DNA from: an archaeon
GTDB taxonomy: Archaea > Thermoproteota > Nitrososphaeria > Nitrososphaerales > Gagatemarchaeaceae
DNA length: 64,000 bases
Assembly: GCA_021819105.1 (NCBI GenBank)
Contig: JAKASK010000001.1
Span: 156,312-220,311 of the forward strand
Direction of reading: 5' to 3'
Each line of letters opens with the position of its first letter. Within the stretch, counting starts at the first letter, position 1. Below the pieces are notes generated by a model. It ran no database searches, was not told the DNA's origin, and saw nothing but the letters and a program-made list of their open reading frames with translations. The translations under genes and the position numbers were made by a program. Positions 58,801 to 64,000 of the stretch are shown here, in pieces.

Positions 58801-59439
58801 GAGAGACTCGAGGGTGCTCTTCATCTCCCCGATGCGGGCCATGGCCACTTCCAGCCTCTGGTCGGCCTGGCTCAGCTGGCGCTGCGCCTCCGCCTTGCGC
58901 TCGTCGAACTTCGAGATCCCGACGACGCTCTCGATCACCTTCCTCTTTTCCTCGGGAGTCAGGTCTGCCATCTTAGTGGCGGCGCCCTGGGCGACGATGT
59001 TGAACCCGCCCGGGGACAGCCCGGCGATGTCGATGATGTCTGAAAGCGCGCCCCTGGTGCTCTTCCTTCCGTTGATGTAGTAGCTGTTGTCTCCGTCCTC
59101 CCTGAGCTCGCGGGTCAGGGTGACCAGGTCGGAGTCGACGGGGATGGCACGGTCTGAGTTGTCGAACTGAAGCGTCACTCGGCAGGCGTTGGGCTTCGCG
59201 GCCGAACCACCCTCCTCCGACCTGGGGTCGAAGATGAGCCCCGAGAGCCTTCCGTTGGCGGCCCTGAGGGACTTCGGAGAATTTTCCCCGATCGCGAAGG
59301 CGATGGCGTCGGCAAGGTTCGACTTGCCGCTCCCGTTTGGCCCGGTGATGACGGTGAATCCTCGCTCGAAGTTGACTACGACTGTCCGGGGGCCGGACGA
59401 CTTGAACCCGCGCATCTCCAGCCTTCGGATGTACGTCAC
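55879..59439 (-). CDS. smc: Chromosome segregation SMC ATPase
   Basis: 1186 residues. Walker A GPNGSGKSN, N-terminal YIRRLEMRGFKS, Q-loop NIVAQGAATKMADLTPEEKRK; long coiled coils; hinge in the middle (GGVPGYVGRLGQVV...GRWMGAFIVQDL); second coil; C-terminal HSGGQRAVTGVSMILAMQ (C-motif, with His for the usual Leu) and PFYLFDEIDAPLD (Walker B). GTG 59439 chosen; a TATA element (59477-59484) is about 41 nt upstream, excluding the 41 extra codons of the longer frame. Head of smc-scpA-scpB. Confidence 0.95.
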   Translation of the reverse strand: MTYIRRLEMRGFKSSGPRTVVVNFERGFTVITGPNGSGKSNLADAIAFAIGENSPKSLRAANGRLSGLIFDPRSEEGGSAAKPNACRVTLQFDNSDRAIPVDSDLVTLTRELREDGDNSYYINGRKSTRGALSDIIDIAGLSPGGFNIVAQGAATKMADLTPEEKRKVIESVVGISKFDERKAEAQRQLSQADQRLEVAMARIGEMKSTLESLDSQRTEMLRFNQLETQINWLNAVITSKRIGDLKSKLATLRSQEQELNGKLSDMGARLVELENRIGQVENEKTRFIVDVIQGGGASHVELQFQLAELRNELESAESDFKTAEANVAELEGETVPQLKQVVSGKQREANSASTAVRQLTAEIEKLDAKHAELAQRLKEFFRAGEELRATIEKKGKQTARVQIRLADLGQKMTQVDLAINAANASLGVERKRLEELKLRVDGYSEVLGKLEANTKQLFELHDTSTKELSSLDENLAGAEKTREKLVASIQSASKILEKASAEVSREEAFRHMSESLAGERSGQLKLQEFCDQGGVPGYVGRLGQVVKYPQQYSKAVTATMGRWMGAFIVQDLKSMTQLIKAAKSLKAKSFSVIPLSEVEDVKALDVEKSAGVMGPLSDVIRCESEFQGLVNFLAGDSILVETEAVGYILASEGVRAVTIAGETFEQGGRAFSYGYQELMVNLMEGLENIEGISEVEDAVGALKGAIDRRRSELESVETDSRSMMKERVKKIVATTSLKAEATTITRMANRYKSIFKSMNVEYQKQVSTVTRLEEKLKASLERKDSISKGMASLQQVVSDAQGLGLDSMLAEVDGTKQSVSNEIDTIRNRIQDLHLTLSREKANLENVLLRALEDNQLDLANATEDLQSNKQFVREAPRRIRELTEQKNSLEAQIAKLMDSSKRSQPVLDEFDSKAKRLKEERDAVSRSMAAHQKDLFTLAGQAEGAQERIEEALGSLRMLGYSEEQEYFDTSESLLAELQQEYQTSLGSVNRGADRQYTDMYVSYKSLSVRHNELENERNSIITFIESVDSEKRKVFVAAFDRVGIEFSAIFEKLTGGRALLELEDPDDLFTGGVILRADFGNGLRESSQHSGGQRAVTGVSMILAMQAVQSHPFYLFDEIDAPLDAVNSDSLAKFLKEKSSEAQIIAITLRDVFVSESDITYGVYSAGGMSRVVHYKPAEVPNRA

Positions 59440-59763
59440 AGGAAGATTGGCCCCGTAATGGACACGTCTGACAAGGGATATAAGCGAATCGGAGTCAGAA
59501 TTGTTGCCGAAAATCCGACGCCAATCACAGGTGCAGGGCTGTTTTTCGGTGCAAAAGCCCACAATCCGAAGAGGGGTTGCAAATAGCCCGTTTCAGGCTC
59601 CTCTGGTGCCCATGGACGAGACTACGACTCTGCGGGCGGCAGGTCCCCCATTTCAGACTTTTCCTGGCGGGGGCGCTGGACCCGTCAGGGAGGCTCGCAG
59701 GGAGCCAAGCCCCGCGCTCCTGACACAAGACAGTAATAACACAGCTTCAGCGGATGTGGAGAG
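59440..59763. promoter_or_regulatory. Divergent intergenic region between smc and the M24 peptidase
   Basis: 324 bases without a coding signal. It holds the smc TATA element (gcttatatc on the minus strand, 59477-59484) and one for the peptidase (agtaataac around 59736, centred 28 nt before ATG 59764). The central 240 bases show no gene, tRNA or clear repeat that I can identify. Confidence 0.5.
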
Positions 59764-60807
59764 ATGTCCATCTTCTCCGCAAGACGCAAGCGCCTGCTGT
59801 CGATGGCGAAAGGGAAGCAAGTCGCCGTGTTCACCGCGCCGAACCTCTTCTATCTTACCGACTTCTTCGGAGGAGGCGCGGCCGTGGTGCACGCCGACAA
59901 GACGGTGGTGGTCACGACCCCGCTCGAGGCGGACAGGGCGGAGGAGGTGTGCAAGGAAGCTGAGATCGTGGTGGTGAAGAAGTGGAGGGAAGTGGAGACG
60001 GAGATCGAGAGACAGCTGGAAAAGGGGAGCGTCGTCGCCGACCAGGTCGCGCCGGCGGGGAAGAGGAAGTTCGTAGCCATCCCCGAGATGTTCGTCAACG
60101 CCCGGCGGGCCAAGGACGCCCAGGAGGTGGAGAGGATCAGGAAGGCGTGCGCCGGGACCGACAAGACCTACGAGGCGCTCGAGAAGGCGCTCAGGCCAGG
60201 CAAGACCGAATGGGAGTTGGCGGCCGAAGTGATGAGGGTCGCGTTGGAGGAGGAGATGACCCCCTCGAACTCTGACTCCTCGATGGGACCCGTGATCATA
60301 GCCTCAGGTCCTCACGGGGCCTACGGGCATTCTGAGCTCTCGGGCCGGAAGGTCAAGGACGGCGACTTCGTGGTCGCCGACCTCTTCTTCAGGTACGAAG
60401 GGTACAACTCGGACGAGACGAGGACCTTCGCGGTCGGGACCGTCAGCTCGGAGATGAAGAAACACTATGCAGCCGTGAAGGACGCCCAGCAGGCAGCCCT
60501 AGACGCCGCCAGGGACGGGGTCCCCTGCGGGAAGGTGCACGACGCGGCCGTGGCTGTGCTCAAGAAGAACAGGTTGGACAAGTTCCTCAACCACAGCGTT
60601 GGCCACGGGGTCGGCATCGACATCCATGAGATGCCTGGCATATTCCATGGGAACAAGGTGAAGCTGGCGCGCGACGACGTGATAACCGACGAGCCTGGGG
60701 TCTACTTCGTGGGCAAGTACGGCATCAGGATAGAGGATACAATCTGGTTGGACAGGAAGCCGGTGGTGCTCACGAAGTACACCAAGGACCTGGTCACCTG
60801 CGGCTAG
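59764..60807 (+). CDS. M24 family Xaa-Pro aminopeptidase/dipeptidase
   Basis: 347 residues. N-terminal creatinase-like domain to about 125, then a pita-bread fold: SNSDSSMGPVIIASGPHGAYGHSEL, DGDFVVADLFFRYEGYNSDETRTFAVG (two metal Asp), HSVGHGVGIDIHEMPG (metal His), VITDEPGVYF (metal Glu) and GIRIEDTIWL (metal Glu). All five metal ligands are present. Removes N-terminal residues preceding proline. ATG predicted leaderless. Confidence 0.93.
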   Translation: MSIFSARRKRLLSMAKGKQVAVFTAPNLFYLTDFFGGGAAVVHADKTVVVTTPLEADRAEEVCKEAEIVVVKKWREVETEIERQLEKGSVVADQVAPAGKRKFVAIPEMFVNARRAKDAQEVERIRKACAGTDKTYEALEKALRPGKTEWELAAEVMRVALEEEMTPSNSDSSMGPVIIASGPHGAYGHSELSGRKVKDGDFVVADLFFRYEGYNSDETRTFAVGTVSSEMKKHYAAVKDAQQAALDAARDGVPCGKVHDAAVAVLKKNRLDKFLNHSVGHGVGIDIHEMPGIFHGNKVKLARDDVITDEPGVYFVGKYGIRIEDTIWLDRKPVVLTKYTKDLVTCG

Positions 60808-61708
60808 GCCCCAGGACCCCCGCCCTCACCTTTCCGATCTCGAAGGTGTCGACCCTGACCCCCTGCCCCATCGCCTTCAGAGCCCGGGCCACCCTGGACG
60901 CCCTGTCCTCGTCGACCACGCCGTGGACCGAGTAGCCAATCATGTTCTGACTCGCGTGCGCCGCCCCGGCCGCCCTCGACACGCGTATCGCCCTCTTCAC
61001 CTCGGGGGATTCTAACCCGAGCTGGGCTGAAAATTTCTCGCCCTCCGACGCGAGCACGTCGAGAGTGGGGTCGGAGAGGAACCCCTTGAGCGCGGCCCGC
61101 CCGAGGGCGTTGATCTTCTCGCGCATCTTGGACGAATCGAGGGCGTCCTTCTTGTCGTAGGGGGCGAAGCTTGCTGTGACTATTCTCGTCCCCCGCGGGA
61201 CTCGCACGGTGACGAACTTCGCAACCCCCGGCTCCCCGGGGGAGGTGATGGCCCCGGCTCCGACAGAGTCGAAGATGACGGACACGGTCCCGAGCCCGGT
61301 CTGCTCCATGATTTCGGCCTGGTGCGCGAACCTGGCGAGCTCCTTCTTTGGCCTCCTGACCCCCAGTGAGGCTGCCGCTGCGTATACCGCCGACGTGGCC
61401 GCGGCCCCGCTGGCGCCGAACCCGGCCCCGATGGGGGTGCCCACCCGCTGGTCGATCCTAATCCCAAGTTCCTGACGCCCGAGGGCGGAAAGCATCAGGG
61501 AGACAGCCCTCCTCGTGGTCCTGGCGTCGAAGGCGCTGTCCCCGTTCACGGTCGTGCACACCTCCCGCCCTGGGACGATCCTCGCCCTAGAGGTGGTCCC
61601 CCCTGAGAGGATGTACCCGCCTCCTGTGGCGCCTATGGGGCCCGGGGAATCGTCGAAGCCGATCTCGAAGAAGTTCGTGATGGCGGACGGGGCGAACGCC
61701 GCCGCCGT
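60794..61708 (-). CDS. Pantoate kinase (GHMP family), start codon unresolved
   Basis: GHMP-kinase motif TPIGAGFGASGAAATSAVYAAAA and FAHQAEIMEQTGLGTVSVIFD identify archaeal pantoate kinase, part of coenzyme A synthesis. The family N-terminus (FAPSAITNFFEIGFDDSPGP) is encoded at 61696 downward, yet the first ATG/GTG/TTG in frame is GTG 61561, 45 codons later; the frame is closed by a TGA above 61722. ACG 61708 would give M-AAA-FAPSAIT and is used here tentatively. Overlap with the M24 peptidase end is 14 bases. Confidence 0.8.
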   Translation of the reverse strand, partial: TAAAFAPSAITNFFEIGFDDSPGPIGATGGGYILSGGTTSRARIVPGREVCTTVNGDSAFDARTTRRAVSLMLSALGRQELGIRIDQRVGTPIGAGFGASGAAATSAVYAAAASLGVRRPKKELARFAHQAEIMEQTGLGTVSVIFDSVGAGAITSPGEPGVAKFVTVRVPRGTRIVTASFAPYDKKDALDSSKMREKINALGRAALKGFLSDPTLDVLASEGEKFSAQLGLESPEVKRAIRVSRAAGAAHASQNMIGYSVHGVVDEDRASRVARALKAMGQGVRVDTFEIGKVRAGVLGPSRR

Positions 61709-61709
61709 C

Positions 61710-62210
61710 CTAGACCGCCCGCTTCAGTTTCTGGATGCTCACGATGTCAGTGGGGGAGATGACCGAGACCCCTGAGTACTCCCCGAATATCTCCAACAGG
61801 ACGATCTTGTCGGGGGAGTCGAGGCTCACCTTCCTGTCCACGGCGTCTGCGAGCGCGTCTATGAGCTCCTTGTCGGAGTAGGGGGAGTCCCTCGCTTCGA
61901 TGGTTATCCTGAACGTCTCTCCGGGACCGATGGTAGAAGCAAGCTCCTTCACCGCCTTCACTATCTCTTCTTCCTTCGTGTCCACCACCCTGTCTATCGG
62001 GATCACCCTCAGTATGTACCTGACCCTGAACGGCTCCGTGCGGACGAAGTCGGTGAGGAACGACATGAGCGCCTTGGGGTTCTCCACGTCCACTTCGATT
62101 ATCCCGTCGTAGGCTGACCTGTCGATGACGACCTTGCGTATGCCAGAGAGGAGGGCAATCTCCTTGAGCTCCGCCGAAGCCTTCGCTTCGAGCCCCTTCG
62201 CTGAAGTCAC
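61710..62210 (-). CDS. THUMP-domain RNA-binding protein
   Basis: 166 residues from GTG 62210. VTSAKGLEAKASAELKEIALL is the beginning of a THUMP/Tan1-type module (usually NLLVTT.RGLE.EA..EL); VRYILRVIPIDRVVDTKEEEIVKAVKELASTIGPGETFRITIEARDSPYSDKELIDALADAV is its core. Such proteins assist tRNA modification (ac4C). The conserved strand NLV precedes the GTG, and ACG 62222 would give M-NLVVTSAKGLE, so the true start may be upstream. Immediately after sua5. Confidence 0.85.
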   Translation of the reverse strand: MTSAKGLEAKASAELKEIALLSGIRKVVIDRSAYDGIIEVDVENPKALMSFLTDFVRTEPFRVRYILRVIPIDRVVDTKEEEIVKAVKELASTIGPGETFRITIEARDSPYSDKELIDALADAVDRKVSLDSPDKIVLLEIFGEYSGVSVISPTDIVSIQKLKRAV

Positions 62211-62212
62211 TA

Positions 62213-62827
62213 CTAGGTTCGTCGGCCCTTCACTTGGCTCCCGACCCCGATTGGACCAGTTCTTAAGATTGTGACCGTTTCTCCCTCCACTTGGACCACT
62301 GTCGACTCCGTCCCGAGGAGGTCGCCGCCGTCGAGGATCAGGTCGACCGACTCCCCCAGCTGGTCGAAGGCCTCCTTCGCCGTCTTCGAGGAGGGGCTCC
62401 CCGAGACGTTGGCGCTGGTCCCGACCAGCCATCCGCCGCAGGCGTCGATGAGTTCGACGCAGCGCGCCAGTCCTGGGACCCTGACCCCGAGGCGCCCCGT
62501 ACCCTGGGCGAGCCCGGTAGGGACCTTGGCCTTCAACGGGGCGACTATGGTGAGGGGACCCGGCCAGTGCGCCCTGGCCAGCTCGAGAGCGACCTTGTTC
62601 AGACTGACTAGCTCCGAAGCCTTCGCCTCGGAGCCGCATAGGACGGGGACCGCCTTGGAGCCGCGCCCCTTGGCACGAAAGAGCCGGCCGACAGCGTCTT
62701 CGTTGAAGGGGTCGCAACCCAGGCCATAGACGGTGTCGGTGGGGTAGACCAGCAGCCCCCCTGACCTGACTACCCTCGCGGCTTCGGCTATGGACCCGCT
62801 GCCGATAGGCTGGATGACCGCCACCAT
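62213..62827 (-). CDS. Sua5/YrdC/YciO family threonylcarbamoyl-AMP synthase
   Basis: 204 residues. AARVVRSGGLLVYPTDTVYGLGCD, RLFRAKGRGSKAVPVLCGS, WPGPLTIVAP, VRVPG and VGTSANVSGSPSSKTAKE are the YrdC motifs that bind ATP, threonine and bicarbonate. Makes threonylcarbamoyl-AMP for t6A37 of tRNA. Short form without the Sua5 C-terminal domain. ATG 62827; overlaps the THUMP gene region by stop position only. Confidence 0.92.
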   Translation of the reverse strand: MVAVIQPIGSGSIAEAARVVRSGGLLVYPTDTVYGLGCDPFNEDAVGRLFRAKGRGSKAVPVLCGSEAKASELVSLNKVALELARAHWPGPLTIVAPLKAKVPTGLAQGTGRLGVRVPGLARCVELIDACGGWLVGTSANVSGSPSSKTAKEAFDQLGESVDLILDGGDLLGTESTVVQVEGETVTILRTGPIGVGSQVKGRRT

Positions 62828-62985
62828 GACGGGTTCATCCTCGCAGGCATGTCCTGTTAAGTTAGCTGGAGCGAAGGGGCGCTCTCCTCGCGGGGGCGGC
62901 TGGCCGGCGGCGACCGACTTCGCCTTCTCTGTCGCGCGGCAGGGTCAGGCCCTTGGAGCGATGTGTCGGAGTCCCCGACCGTGAG

Positions 62986-62993
62986 ATTTAATA
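62986..62993 (+). promoter_or_regulatory. TATA box of the acidic microprotein
   Basis: ATTTAATA is centred about 30 nt before ATG 63020, so transcription would start a few bases before, or at, the start codon. Confidence 0.55.
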
Positions 62994-63019
62994 GTGGATT
63001 TGAAAAGCGCGGGGCCGAC

Positions 63020-63112
63020 ATGTCTGAAGAGGATCAGGAACTCGACGAGGACCTGGACGAAGACCTGGACGAAGACGGCTGGGAAGAAGACTCGGACGAG
63101 GACGGTTTCTAA
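63020..63112 (+). CDS. 30-aa highly acidic microprotein
   Basis: ATG 63020 to TAA 63112. Twenty-one of 30 residues are Asp or Glu, with internal repeats (DEDLDEDLDEDG), one Trp and a C-terminal DGF. It has its own near-leaderless promoter (TATA 62986-62993) and lies between sua5 and tpiA. No known family is recognised; the composition resembles nucleic-acid-mimic or chaperone-binding acidic tails. The promoter and clean frame argue that it is real. Confidence 0.55.
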   Translation: MSEEDQELDEDLDEDLDEDGWEEDSDEDGF

Positions 63113-63189
63113 AAGCCCATCCTGAACCGAGACCTGTCAGAGCCTACGCGACACTTTAAGAAACCTAGCTGAAACTCCGGGCGTCACCT

Positions 63190-63849
63190 TTGAGGACCCT
63201 GATCGTCAACTGCAAGAACTACCCCGAGGTGCTGGGGGAAGGCGCTGTCAAGCTTGCCCGGGCAGTGGCGGGGGTCTCAGGGACGCGGGGAGTGAGGGCG
63301 ATAGTGGCCCCGCCGACGCCCCTTCTCTCGCTGGTGGCCGCCAAGACCCACGCGGTGGTGTACAGCCAGGGGGTCGGGACGATGTCAGGCGAGAGGACCA
63401 CCGGGGCGGTCCTCCCTGGCGCCGTGAAGGCAGCCGGGGCAGTCGGCACGATACTGAACCACAGCGAGTCGAAGTTGAGCTTCAACGCCCTGGCGGACCT
63501 CCTTCCGAGGCTCGAAGGGCTGGAGGCCTGCCTGTGCGCGAGTACCAGCGCTGAAGCCTCGAAGCTGTCCAGGCTGAGACCGGCATACGTCGCTGTGGAG
63601 CCTCCGGAGCTCATCGGCACAGGGGTAGCCGTCTCCAAGGCGAGGCCCGGCCTGATCAGGGACACGGTGGTAGCGGTGAGGAAGACGGGCTACACAGGCG
63701 GCGTGCTCTGCGGCGCAGGGATAGTCACGGGGGAGGACGTGAAGAAGGCGGTGGAGCTGGGCGCCGACGGGGTGCTGGTGGCCTCGAGCGTAGTGAAGGC
63801 GAAGGACTGGGACGACAAGGTCGGGGAGCTTGCCCATTCTCTAATGTGA
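63190..63849 (+). CDS. tpiA: Triosephosphate isomerase (archaeal short type)
   Basis: 219 residues. LIVNCKNYPEVLG (catalytic Asn-Lys), LNHSESKL (catalytic His), VAVEPPELIGTG (catalytic Glu), GAGIVTGEDV and GADGVLVASSVVKA (phosphate loop) are the archaeal TIM motifs. TTG 63190 lies about 33 nt after a TATA-like ctttaag (63154-63160). Interconverts DHAP and glyceraldehyde-3-phosphate. Confidence 0.95.
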   Translation: MRTLIVNCKNYPEVLGEGAVKLARAVAGVSGTRGVRAIVAPPTPLLSLVAAKTHAVVYSQGVGTMSGERTTGAVLPGAVKAAGAVGTILNHSESKLSFNALADLLPRLEGLEACLCASTSAEASKLSRLRPAYVAVEPPELIGTGVAVSKARPGLIRDTVVAVRKTGYTGGVLCGAGIVTGEDVKKAVELGADGVLVASSVVKAKDWDDKVGELAHSLM

Positions 63850-63865
63850 GAACGGACTCATTTCG

Positions 63866-63872
63866 TTATATA
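63866..63872 (+). promoter_or_regulatory. TATA box of gdhA
   Basis: TTATATA centred 26 nt before ATG 63895; predicts a leaderless transcript. Confidence 0.6.
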
Positions 63873-63894
63873 CAATGTTAAAAGGGCGCCAAAT

Positions 63895-64000
63895 ATGGCC
63901 CAAAAATACGAAGTGAGACAAATGTCGCAATCTCAGCAAGCCAAACCTAACCCGTTCGAGAACGCACTCGAGCAGCTGAGGATAGCTGCCGGGTACCTCA
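63895..64000 (+). CDS. gdhA: Glutamate dehydrogenase, N-terminus (cut by window edge)
   Basis: Thirty-five codons are visible. KPNPFENALEQLRIAAGYL is the N-terminal helix of archaeal Glu/Leu/Phe/Val dehydrogenases (NPFE.A..QL..AA..L). ATG 63895 is set by the TATA box; ATG 63922 (MSQSQQAKPNPFE) is an in-frame alternative. Nine extra residues, KYEVRQMSQ, precede the usual beginning. Confidence 0.8.
   Translation, partial: MAQKYEVRQMSQSQQAKPNPFENALEQLRIAAGYL

Noticed and set aside
1..64000. CRISPR arrays, insertion sequences, rRNA genes
   Set aside because: No spaced direct repeats, transposase motifs or rRNA-like conserved blocks were found on reading both strands.

Overview
The window looks like a chromosomal segment of a high-GC archaeon of the TACK group, most likely related to Nitrososphaeria/Thaumarchaeota. 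Evidence: ribosomal protein S30e, an RPC34-like Fe-S winged-helix protein next to TFB, GatD/GatE, Nop5/fibrillarin/Gar1, SRP19, archaeal phosphoglycerate mutase, pantoate kinase, F420 genes and a haem O synthase (suggesting aerobic respiration). Many genes have an A/T-rich TATA-like element centred about 25-30 nt upstream of an ATG, GTG or TTG, so leaderless mRNAs are common; operon-internal genes often overlap by ATGA, GTGA or TTGA or carry a GGAGG/GGTG ribosome site. I see no rRNA, tRNA, CRISPR array or insertion sequence.

Layout. 1-7.6 kb: regulators, a GIY-YIG protein, a LysA-like decarboxylase, nucleoside salvage (tdk, udp), apgM, a GalT-like protein and Pgi/Pmi. 7.7-10.4 kb: a sugar-nucleotide operon (TIM barrel, nucleotidyltransferase, GlmU-like beta-helix protein). 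10.5-13 kb: ctaB divergent from tatA-tatC. 13-17 kb: an apparently frameshifted Hsp20-like gene, a zincin-like protein and an anion-type ABC transporter. 17-21 kb: cofE-cofD-cofC-amidohydrolase. 21-23 kb: Mrp ATPase with an intein. 24.9-30.8 kb: a type IV pilus operon (ATPase, membrane platform, four pilin-like proteins). 31-36 kb: HerA-like/NurA-like pair and three similarly built winged-helix proteins, then Lrp divergent from glnA. 37.8-40.4 kb: a sparse stretch with a toxin-antitoxin-like pair, a peptide-modifying-type radical SAM enzyme and DUF167. 41-48.6 kb: gatD-gatE, Elp3, S30e, DUF488, nop5-fibrillarin. 48.7-62.8 kb: RNase HII, tRNA/rRNA methylation, and a long SMC-ScpA-ScpB-S8e-SRP19-Gar1-TFB-RPC34-like-cdd-rlmE run, an M24 peptidase, pantoate kinase, THUMP protein and Sua5. 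63-64 kb: an acidic microprotein, tpiA and the start of glutamate dehydrogenase.

The most striking observation is in the S30e gene (46096-46295, minus strand). The reading frame encodes the conserved start MPTHGS, is then interrupted by 32 nt, and resumes with the conserved TKAGKVR. The interruption folds as a bulge-helix-bulge-like structure whose two 3-nt bulges hold exactly the boundaries required by the protein, and symmetric cleavage restores MPTHGSLTKAGKV. This looks like a minute archaeal intron in a ribosomal protein gene. Secondary observations: genes whose conserved N-termini lie upstream of any ATG/GTG/TTG (HerA-like, TFB, pantoate kinase, possibly THUMP), with GGAGG-CTG arrangements in the first two; an intein with a decayed homing endonuclease; a +1 frameshift candidate; and inverted start regions in the NurA/wHTH divergent pair.
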